From: Siniperca chuatsi
Lineage: Eukaryota; Chordata; Actinopteri; Centrarchiformes; Sinipercidae
Assembly (NCBI RefSeq): GCF_020085105.1
Contig: NC_058059.1
Location: forward strand, 19,777,042-19,841,041
Direction: 5' to 3'
Length of the DNA: 64,000 bases
In this document: in pieces, positions 13,201-25,200 of the stretch
Layout: each line of letters begins with the position of its first letter
Numbering within the stretch: position 1 is the stretch's first letter
Position numbers and translations under genes: made by a program
Notes under the pieces: model-generated
What the model saw: the letters and a program-made list of their open reading frames with translations, nothing else
The model's database searches: none
Told to the model about the DNA's origin: nothing

Positions 13201-16200
13201 AGAAATGAGAACGAGGTGGAGTCCACCAGCTGTGCCAACGAGGACATGCCCGTGGAGAAGATCCTGGAAGCCGAGCAGGCAGTGGAACCCAAAACCGAGA
13301 CCTACATTGAGACCAACCTTGGTGTGCCGTCCAACTCGGTGAGTTGGTATTTTTATACATTATTTGGCAAACACTTGCATACTCTGTCATTCTGCAACAA
13401 GTGATCTTTGTGTACATGTTCATGCCCATGGGCACACACATTTAAACATGCATACACACAGTGGGTGATTCGTTTAGATTTACCCTAGGGGCTGGTAAGG
13501 AGCATGTTTTCTCTCATATTTACTCGTACATTTATTAGGGTTATTAGGGCATTTAACTAAATGGTTACTATTCTCCATGGATGACAGTTTGAACTCAGCT
13601 TCTCTTTTTGACTGTGATAACTGGCCATTGTATAGACACAATAAAACACTCTGAGGTGCCCTGAAAGAGAAAACTCAGTTTTACCACATATATATTTTCA
13701 TATATCAGAACACCTCATTGTGTATTGCAGCTGACATGGTGGAAAACATTTTGATGAAAACAACAGACATGAAGTGAAATACTACAGAACAGGACATACT
13801 TTACTTTCTTTCTCTCTTCTACCATTTTATCATAGATGTGGGAATTTTAACAGTTTTCCTATGTGTTAAAGGCTCTGAAATGTGTCATTTAGGTAATGGG
13901 GACAGATACAATGTTTAATTACCTGCACATTACAAGTAGTCTTAAAATGTGTCCATATACAGTAGTATAGTGTTTTTACTGTTACTGTAGTACGGAAGAA
14001 CTTAATGCATTATCTTATTATTTTCAATTTTTTCCAGCTATAAGTAGCTCCTATATCAAATTTTACATTGACTTGCAGTGTCTAGAAACAGCACCGCAAA
14101 TTTGTCTTCATACTGACGTCTTAGCTTATACGTACTTTCAGTGTAAATATAGTACTCAGTGTAAATATAGTCCAGTTAGAATTGTCATGTATATTGAAAT
14201 TAGGACATGCTGTTTGAAAAGCACTTTATTTTCTCTGTTTCCAGTAATAAAGCTTTAGGTTGTTGTGGAGTCTAAGGCTGACAGTCAGAAAGTTTATCAA
14301 CACCCCACTGTCTGCTAGTAAAGATGATTAATTTGGGATTTGGTTACTGTTTGTCCTCCCTTTTTTAGTCCCGTTGGAGGTGACTGCTTTGTAGAGTGCT
14401 GGTTTACCTGTTCACCTTATATCAGCTACTACACTCAGCTGTGAGATTCCTCATCTGTCCCCTCAGTATCAGCTGGGTACTGTGGGCTGTCTTTGACACA
14501 GTGGAGACTAAGAGTGATGAATAATGCAACAGGCAGACTGTTGAGCATCCCACAAAGCCTCAGCTTCCTCAAGAATTCAGCTGGAACATGAGAAACAGTG
14601 GAGCTGTGCAGCAGCCTACCAAAGGAGGCAGGGGGGAAGGAGGGACGGAGGGTGAGACTGAAGGAGGGAGGGGGAGAGGGGGAGAGATGTCCTGTGAAGT
14701 AAAGGTAGAAATGTGAAGGCTGTTATGTGAGTAAATGGGAGCTATTTTGGGGGGCCAGATGGAAACGCAGGAGATGAGCGTTGACATTAGGGAGAGGGAG
14801 AAGGAGTGGGAGTCACAGGGGAGCGGCTGGCAGCTCAGACACGCTAATGCACTGAGTGTGTTTGGGCTCAGCCATGGTGGTTCCCTCGATGCCCGCTGCC
14901 TGGAAGAAGAGGTTTTCTAAAGAGCTACAGAAGAGATGGAAACAGCACTGATGTACGGATGTACAGGCCTGAGATTTGTATTGTTTATCAACTTAAAGCG
15001 GAATCATATCGAGATCATATGTTATCAACCTACAATTGTCAACTGTCCAAATTCCTGACTCCGTGCAAATTGTAATTACAGTAGAAATATAACTTAATTT
15101 GCAAAATTATTTATGTTTTACACATACAGTATGAAACGTTTGGTCTAATGTGATGCAAAACAGTAGAACATGGTTTGGATTGGATCAGTTTGATTATGCA
15201 ATTTGTATGCAATTTTGCACATATTTGCCATATCGTGATATATATTTGTATAAGAAACTATTCCTATTAATATTGTATTGTTGATTTCGACCATATCAAC
15301 CCTGCCCTAATTCGGTATGTCAGTTTTGTGGCTCACCAATCTTTTGGTAATGACATCTTGATGCATCATCATTTCTATATGTCTCTTAGATATAAATAAA
15401 TAAAAGTTATGTGCCAGGCTTTATACCCGTAATTGCTGTCAAGGCTTTTGTTTTTGTATATTTAAAGGGTCAGTATACCAAAGTATTTTCTTACTTATGG
15501 CTAAAGGTGCAGTATGTAGCAGTGCAGATAGTTGGGGTTTTATGTGCTGAGGTTTTAAGATTTTGCCTCTGAAACTTTAGCTGCCACCCCAATACTATAG
15601 AGCTGAAAGGAATTAAGGTTTGAGTTTTTCAAATGTCATTTTTGAGTGCTTTGAGCAACACAAACAAACCTCTGTTGACCTCCAATGGAGTGGCAGAGAT
15701 CTCAAGATACTCAAGAGGTGCACTGGTGGCGCAGGGGTAAAGTTTCTGTCCACCAGATATTGTTAAGTAGGTGTTCCAACAAGCACATGTGGCCATGTTG
15801 GGAAGCCAGGAAGGGTTGTTGTACTTGTCGCTGCACTAGCACAGTCCAACTACAGAGTTAGCCGTGAAAAGGACAGCAGTGCATAGGGGATTGGGCATTC
15901 CAAATGGAGAAAACTGAATAAAAGAGTAAATTAATTGGAAAAAAATAAAGAAATTAGTTAAGACTTCTAAAACCTGAAAGTATCTGCTGCATTGCTGGAT
16001 GCCACTGGGAGTAAGCAAGAAAACATTACTTTCAACTTACCCTTTAGCCAAACTGGAGCCCAGGATGTTGACAGAATATTGGCATGCAGGCTGCCCTGAC
16101 CACAAGGACTCCCCTTTCCTCTGAGTCCCATCCCTCTGAGGTCTCCATTGAGAGCCGCTGCCCCGTCCTATAATTGATCACAGGGCCCAGGCCATGATTG

Positions 16201-19200
16201 TACATCATGAATAGGCCACACCACTGTCTAATGGTCAGGGTCTGGCTAAGCTGAATAAAGTGTGTTTATCTCATGGTAACCTAGAACAGGAGTTAAACAG
16301 GCGTTAGTAATGTGCCTTCAGTCACACAAGGAGATGACTTCTCTTAAAAAGGTGGGGGGGAGAAGATGCTATCGTTCACTAATCCTTCTTTACTTCTGTT
16401 CTATGTATGGCTCTACTATATCTTTCTGTCTTTATATTATTTCTGGAACATCTATGTGTTAATTTCTATGAAAGTTTAGTTCCCTATCTTTTCCCCATTT
16501 CAAGGCAGGAAGCGTTGCTGTTATTTAGATGATAATTAGCGGATGATTCATCCCCACTCCAATATATGAGGAGACAGTTTCTTTTTTCAGTCTAAAAAAA
16601 GTGGGACACTTGAGTAATTCATTTTCATACTGATCTGTATGAGTACCCAATTTTCTCTTGGTTGTCACGCTAGTATAGTCTGGTTCAAGTAGAATAATGA
16701 AAAATTGAAAGGCAAATCTTTCGTCTCCTCTCCTCTAGTGATGAAAATTTCATGGGACAGCATGCAAGCCTGGCATTTCTCTAAGTTGCCTGGATGCTGG
16801 ACCATGGCGGTGGAGCGTGCGTGGCTATAAACCCTTTGATTTGCTGGGAATGAAGACAGTGTTGTTTATGGCAGGCATTTAAAAAATCTGCTAAAGGAGC
16901 CAAACTCCAGTAACTTCAAATTTCTCCTCTTACTTTATGTCTCAAGTTTCAGTTGTTGTCCAAGCTTCCTCCTGCTTATTTGCTTCCTGTTTTCAGCTGT
17001 GATCTTCACAGTAGTAGAAGAGGAAGTAGCTCTTACAGTTGAGCTGTGAGATATTCCTAGGTGGGCTTTTGTACTTTCGTACATGGAGGGTAATGTTATT
17101 CCCTCACAGGTCATAGTGGGCTCCTCCATTGTGGCCCGATAACATCCTAAATGCTGTTCTGTGATTTGAACAGTAAGTACAGTAATGTGATGCCTGAGGA
17201 TTGTCGCAGGAAAGTGTAAGCTCCTCTCCCGTCATCTCCACAGACAGAGGCAAAGAAACCAGGTCAGTGTAAACACGGCTAAGATAGCCATACAACATTC
17301 ATGAGGCTTGCCATGTTTAACGAGAACCCTGGGACTTGTATTCTTATGAGGAGGGGTGGCTCGACCGTGGCGCGCACTGAAGCCCCGTTTTGTTTTTCTT
17401 TGTTTTGGCTGGGCTGCCCTTTGGAATGAATTAGCTCAATCTGTTTGTGTTTTTGAGAGGAAGTGCAGCTCACGAAAAACTGTCGCGCTGAGCTGCGCCG
17501 TCCACGTCTCCCACGGAGATCAGATGCTGAAATATTCATAAGATGCCTGCTTTCTTTCTTCCCCTGAAGAGGAAAAAAAAAAGGAAGACTTTCAGTTTTC
17601 AAAACAGTGTGGGCTTTGTGTCTGGTTTAAGTTTTTCAGATTTGTGATACTCTGCAGTCAGTGTGAGTTTCACACCGTAGGGAGGGAACGTGGAGGAGGG
17701 GATAGTCTTTGGCCTGCGTATTATAAGAGGAGAATGTGAGTGGAAAGATGTTTTCTCATTCATCTTGAACTAATCTTCTCTTGAGAGCTGCAGCTGATGT
17801 CGGGATCCTCTGAGCTTTTAACATCGATCGGTGGGATTTAGAGAAGAAAGTTGGGGAGAAGTTGCTGACGTTTTTTGTCGGAGTGCGAGTTCACACAGGG
17901 ATACTTAGAATTTAAGGATGTTTACTTGATTTTAAATTATGCACAACAGCGTGTGCACAAAGGCTTTGTTTACACACATACATATCAAGGGTATGTACTT
18001 CTGGGATGATGGTAAATTACTTGTCAGAGATTGACAGTATTGTTTGGGATTTTTTCCCCCTGCCCAGATGGATTTACATTTTAGTCATTACTGTATGTGT
18101 GTGGCATTAGTGTTCCACCACTGCTCATAACCTCCCTGTTGGTCAAAGAACAATGCCTCCCGATCTGATGCATCAGGACAGTTAAGGACAAGCAGTCCTT
18201 TTCTTTGGAGCTTAAATTGCACAGAAATTATCATTTTAACAGGAAAACTCATGTTCAGCAATGCAGCTTAAGGACAGATATATACCCCTTGGCATTTTTT
18301 TTTCTGGGAATGTGGAGATTCTGGCCCGGTGAACTGGAGTTTATGTCTCACAATTTACAAATAGCCTAGGATTACACCAGTATTTTGTAGACTAATTATC
18401 TTTCAAACTGATATTTTTCAGTACAAGAAAAATTAAAGAAACACTAAATAAATAAATACAATAATTCAACAATTTTACAGAGCCAGAATTTAATTCCAGG
18501 TGTCCAAAACTATTTTTAGAAAACAGCTTTTAGACCATAATGTTTTCATTGGTTTACTCGATTCCAGGGGAGCTGAACTGTGTAAAAGGCTAAAAAAAAA
18601 AAAAAAAAAAAAAAAGAAAGAAAGAAAAAAAAAGGTACACTATACCTGGCTAATTTATATTAGCTTTTGATAGATAATGAAACTAAGAGTTCTTGTTAGT
18701 GGACTTCCGTCAGAAGTCACACAATCACAGTTTTACAAGTTTTACTGTGAGTAAATATGAATAATTACTATACACAATCATTTGCACAGTTTTACAAAGA
18801 CCTGCTCAGTCTGGTTATAAAGTCCTATTTGAGCTTCTAAGCACTTTTTATGTTGTCAAGTGTCAGTAGAGTGTCAGGAGGGGCCCGTTGAGCTCCACTA
18901 GCTGCTGATTTGTGTGTCGGCTAAAAGGTCCCCAGAGAAAGAGTCCGCTTGGTGAAAGTCCGCCTGCAGCTCTCTGCAGGTATGTCCTCCATGAGCTGGG
19001 ACAGAATCACTGTTTGTTTTGTCTTCCTACTAGCTCCTCTTTAGAGGATATTATTCATAGCATAGCACTCATGTAAGCGTGAATGTGTGTGATGATAGGT
19101 GGCTCAACCTGACACCAGGCTCTCGGCCAAAAGAGACACACAGACTAAAACAAAAATATGACTCCTTTTCATTTCATGTGTTATGTGAATTTCTAACTTC

Positions 19201-22200
19201 GAGATTTGTGTCTCTGTCTCTCTGCAGCCCAATGACCCAGTGACAAATATCTGTCAGGCAGCTGATAAACAGCTTTTTACCCTGGTGGAGTGGGCCAAGA
19301 GGATCCCCCACTTCTCTGAGCTGCCACTGGACGACCAGGTCATCCTTCTACGAGCAGGTATGTCAAAAAGGGCTTAAACAAGTTCATAAAAAAGTGTACA
19401 AACCAACACACAATGACAATGACTGACGATGATGATTATTTTATTCCATAATGACCCCTCCACGAGGTATATGGATACAGTCACATATGAAAAAAGAAAA
19501 CAAAGTAAATGAAGAGATACACCTGGCACCAAGGAGTAGAGCTCAAATACTGTACAAAAACTCTGGCAAATGCTTCATGACTACTTGAATCTAGCCATTG
19601 TTATTTGAACAAACATAGCTAGATTAGTTTGATATTGTTGATACTGAGCAGTTTTTGCACAGACCCTGCACACCCACACAGATGTCGTCAGTTATTATGA
19701 TTGATTAGACCACTGATGAGGTAGTTTGGTGGAGCTACTGTACAAGAAAAAGGTGTAAGGTGTACTGTAAGTGAGTGAAGGAAATGTCCATCAAGCACAG
19801 TTGTGAGAAGAGGTATAAAAAACAATGATAAAACAACTGTTATTTTGTAAGCACTTCCATGAGACTTTGACGGCCTGCTAAAATAACCCAGAATCTTATG
19901 TTGTTTTGAGTCCTAGCTAAATAACCAGTGTTTTATCTTGGTTAGGTGGTTAATTTTTATGATCCTGTACAACAGTAGATACCCACTGATGTAAGAATAT
20001 AGACAGAAAACCCCAGAAACATGTTTTAGCTGTTGAAAGAAATCCTCTGTGAGAAAACACACTGAATTACAGATGCTAGCACTAGCTGTCTATCTGTATC
20101 TAGGAAAAAAAACAGAACTTGAATAAGCTAATCTGGCCATAACCATGAATAAAGTCAGACCCACCAAGGTCAAAACAGCTCATTGTGTGGATCTGCTGTA
20201 TGTGGAAAAGCAAGCTAACCGCTCAGGACCACAGAAGCAGCAACGTAAAAACACAGAGTGAATCATCTGTCACTTCTCTTACATTCACTAACATCACATG
20301 CAGGAAGGTCTTTTGGGTTCTCCCAACTCAGTGCCCTTGTTGCCTGCCTGTCGCTCCAAATTACACCATTATATTCTCAATCCACCTTGAGGAAAAAAAT
20401 GCTATTACACACCCATCCCAAACCCTGAAAATCCTCCCATCGTTCTTTATCCTTCGCACATACAATGATGGAGAGACTTCAGCAAGCAGAGAGAGACATT
20501 ATTCTGGAGAGCTCGTCTCTCAGGTTTTCTATAAATAACCGCTTTAGTTCTGCTGTATCACAGATAAAAGCATCCCAGCGCCTCTCATACCCAACTCAAC
20601 TCTGGGGAGAAGAGGCGAGTGTTGCCAGGCAGAACAGTTAAAGGAGCCCTGTCACTCAGAAGGCGGCGTCTTGTGTCTTCAGTGCTCTCTGTGTCAAGCC
20701 CCTGCTTTGGCACGTCAAGCCCGTTGTCTTTATTGTGATGGCAGGCGCAGTTCATCCCTTTTAAACGCTTGTCTCTTCAGAAAGCATGATTCAAATGTCT
20801 TAGTAATAACCTGATGCCTGTGCTTGAGAAAGCTGCACACTTTTACCGAGCAGCTTAATTGATTCATTGGAATTCCCCCTTTGTTGTCAGTTTCATTTTG
20901 CTTGAATGCTGTGTGAACTTTTGTACAGGGATTTGCTTGTTTTTTTTTTTTTTTTTTTTTACCCCTCATACTTTTCCTCGATCCCTCTTCCCATCTCTGC
21001 CGCAGGTTGGAATGAACTCCTGATTGCATCATTTTCGCACCGTTCAATAGCGATTAAAGACGGGATTCTGTTGGCGACCGGGCTGCACGTCCACCGAAAC
21101 AGCGCCCATAGTGCCGGAGTGGGAGCCATCTTTGACAGGTCATTATTACCATATTGCTAAACTTTCTTGTACTCGTGTTTAAACTAATGTAAATGCAACC
21201 TGCAGCTACCACTTTTAATAATATTTAAGGTTTTCTAATAAAACATCAGTATTGTGGTCATAGTGGTTTATAAATTGTAACTAATGTAACTAACTAACGT
21301 TATTAATGCCTTATTACTGATTATAAAGCATTAGTAAATCATGTATTTAGTACTAATGCTCTGCCCCACTGGGGGATCAATAAAGTATGATCTCATCTTA
21401 ATAAAACATTAGTTAGTTATTAGTTTAATTTAGGTTTCTTCCACTGAAATATTATACCTAGACTGGCAGTCACAAGTGTGCTTCACGATTGACTCCAGTA
21501 TATTAAATCTGTCCACTTGTATGCATCAGGGGTCACACAGAAACACTGAACTGCCCAGAAAATGGCAAAAATAACCAACAAAATCTCTGCACAAGTCACT
21601 CACTGTGAAGCCGGGTGTGTGCAGGAACCACCCAGGTGACTGCTATTGACATTCCAGCTGTCTGACAGACTGAAGTCTCACATGAGTCTGCGGTGTCTGT
21701 TCAGCCGCATCACACCTTGAGCTGAACTGATATACACAATTTGGAATATAAGATACAAGCTAAATATACTATATTTAGTATTTTAGGTTTTTATTGATCA
21801 GTATTATTCGTCAACAATTCTGGCCATCAATTAGATGATTTATTTTTAAATGAAAATTGCAGTTGTAGTGCACATGCCTCTGAAGAACCGGCGATCAGAC
21901 AGAGGTGGCAGTTGCAGGTGCCATCTCGTCGTCTTCTCTTTTTTTTGTGTCTCTGCCACTCTGATCACCAGCCTCTGTGCTCAGTCATCGCCGTTCACAG
22001 CCACGGGACATATTCCATCTTTGGCCCATTAACTGTGGCAAGCATTAAGATACAGAGAACTGATAATGTTTCTTTATCTACTCCTCTCTCTCTTCAACCA
22101 TACAAATGAAGAGACTGATTAACTTAAACACTTGAGTATTTTCTTTTTCCCTATTTTTTTTTTTTTTTTGGTCCTCTTTTCTAGCCCTGTTGTTCCTCCT

Positions 22201-25200
22201 CGGAGCAAATTGAATTAGAATGAGTTAAGAGCCGCAATTGACTTTGCTATCCGAGTGAGAGGGGGAGAAAGAAACGGAGTGAGAGGGAAAATAAAGAGCG
22301 GCTGAGGAGAGGGCGTGACCCAGTCAAGAAGGGGTGAGGAGTTCGAGCGACTCCACGCACCGACACTCCCACCAGTGATGTCACATACAGACAGTGGGAG
22401 TGCTGGTGTTAGATTACAGCTTATGTTTACTCTGTGGCTTTCCTTTTATGAAAACCATGTACTAAATATAATTACTTCGCAGGGTTGTAAACTTTTCCAC
22501 TGATTTAACCGTGCCTATGTGGGCTGAGAGTATGCTTGTGTGTATTTGTTTTTAAATAGATTTGAGCTGGATAGTAGTTAAAACATAATTTTAATGTTGC
22601 AGTCTGGATCTGGATAATTCACATGTAGCGTAGTGTGTCATTTACAAAAATGTACCATTTAGATTCAAATGGTCTCTTGTGATCTTAACTTTTCTGGCAG
22701 TTGTTAGGCTGTGTGACATAACGCAAAAATAGTCTAATAGCCAAGAAGGATTAAACAAACTCAACTACGCCTGGTTTTGAATGAGCCACATCTCTGACTT
22801 TTGTTTATTTATTTATTTTTTGTCTCTTTTGTGCAGAGTGCTCACAGAACTGGTGTCAAAGATGAGGGACATGCAGATGGATAAGACAGAACTGGGGTGC
22901 CTTCGAGCTATAGTCCTTTTCAACCCAGGTAACTATCGCTACATGTAAGCTGCCATTTGCCGTGGCAGTTGAAGGAAGCTGTGAATTAGGTGTTTCAAAG
23001 ATGTGTGGTTTTAAAAGAGCATGTACTGTCGAACACCATCTTTTTCTATTTGACTTTTTCACCAAAGCAGTCAGCTGACAATCAGAACACAGCACATCAG
23101 GGAAATGTCTGAAAGCTGTTGTAGAGTGAAAACTAACATCTGGCTATGATTTGAGTTTTGAGATGCTATACAAAAAACAACACTGTTGACATATTTCCAA
23201 TGTGTGATTGCTCTCTCAGAGCAATACTGTACTGTTGAGCAGCTCTGTTTGTTGAACATCAATGTATTACAGTGCAGAGGAGCTTTTATTAAAATTCAAA
23301 GATCTTAATGTGCTACTGTTTCGAGCTTTAACCAAGGAAAACAACATTCAACTGACCTTAATATTGCTAGAATAGAATATGACTCATTAAGGACTTGAAG
23401 CTTAGTCACACTCCACCTAGAATTTATATTTGAGTATCAAACTCTTTCCTCCAGTATGCTTGACAGATGGCTTGTAAAAGGTTTTCAGTTTCTTTATTGA
23501 CGCAGCCTGAATTTGGTTGCAATCGATTCCAGTGGCAACAAGTTTTCACAGCGGGAAGGAAAGTACCAGAACATCCATACAAACTTCTCAAACCACTCCT
23601 GCAGCATAATCCACTTCTCCATCAGTATTTTGCAAACATTCATATTTTCACCAAAGTGTGGGTAAATACACCACTTCAGGTGGAGCTTCATAACTTCAAA
23701 CAGGACGATAACGGAGCACAGAAGCAGTGGGTTTAGCCATATGTTTGGGATGGACTGAGCATACAGATGGAGAAAAGGATTATGCAGCAGAGAAATAAAT
23801 GGATAAATTAAACATAGGATCCTTTTGTAAATGACTGAATCCAAGGTGATCTCAGGAGTGAGGGAACTACTTACGTTTCATTGATCTTTCAAGCCAACCG
23901 AAGAGTTTTGATGCTCTTAGATTTTGGGTGGACCATCACTTTAGGTTTTGGACACAGCTCGATCTTGTTAATGTAACATGAGAATTGGGAACTGGCTTTT
24001 GACCTGCCTTTGTTTTCTTTGAACTTGACTTTGGACTTGGCTTCCACCTCTGCACAGCGCTGAGGTAGAAAGCACAAAATAAAAGCTGATACAGTGCATA
24101 TTTGACTGATGAATGTGCTAAATCAATGAAATCTTGTTTATTTTATAACATGACATCCTCGTGTGATTTGTTTTTTGTTTGTTTTTTTATTAAAAATCTT
24201 TTTTATGGCATTGTCCTGCAAAAATCGGGCCAATAAAAGCGAGGTTTCTTTAATTGAGGCCCATGTCTTGCCTAGGCATGTGTCACTCCTGCTGTCTGTG
24301 TGCTGTTCTGTATTTAAAGCTCATCCCCATGGCACAGACGTATACTAAACCAACCCATGAATGTGACCCAGGTTATTAATGACTCAGTCAGCCTCCATCC
24401 GTCCCTCAGGGGCCACTGTGGATCTGTTCACCCCAGACACACTAGATCCTCTGTGTTCCACATTTTGTTCAGGCCACATCCAGGCCGACTGGCCCCGGTT
24501 CACTTCTCGGCCTGATTCCTTGTTAATTAGGGGTTCACTAGACTGGTCTGACTGAGAAAGCAAAGGGTGGGGGGCGGTGGAGGAGGGGACGGGGCCCTCA
24601 GTCCTTCCTTTCCCACACTGTGTGATTGAGTCCAGCCATTAACAACAAATGTTCATTCATTGTTGATCAATTGTGTAACGCTTTGTTCATCAGAAATGTT
24701 AATCAGTGACGTGTTTGTGTTGGTAATCAAAGATGAGTGGAAGCTTCACTCCAGTGAAGCTTAAATTAGCGCAGCTTGAAAATTAAAGCCCTAATTGGAC
24801 TAACCCAGAATGTGGTGACACACGTCCACAATGAACCTGCAGGGTTAAAACTCAACTTGTAAGTTAGTAAGGCTCTGCTCTCCATCACTACTCCAACTAC
24901 TGCAAGGGGCCCTTGAGCTAGACACTCAGCTATAATCTACACTGGTTGTGCTTTCAGTAGCCAAAAGTGACAGCATTTTGCAAACTGTAAGAATGTGAAG
25001 AAGAAGAAGAATGTAATGGGGGGCGTATACATGCTCATGAAACACCTTTCCTGTCTAATTGTATAGAAATAATAGCAGCACAACCTCAACTATGCATGGT
25101 TAGGGTTGCTGTTATTATTCATTTTTTTAATATTATTTTTGTGTGTGTCTCCACAGACTCTAAAGGTCTGTCCAACCCCGGCGAGGTAGAAGCTCTGAGA

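Noticed and set aside
13034..13441. 135-codon minus-strand frame
   Set aside because: It is the antisense shadow of the rxra hinge exon at 13169-13338.
17340..17560. Alternative rxra promoter or exon in the CpG-containing patch
   Set aside because: The CpG content is modest, no RXRA-like coding sequence is present and no donor with the correct phase was found.
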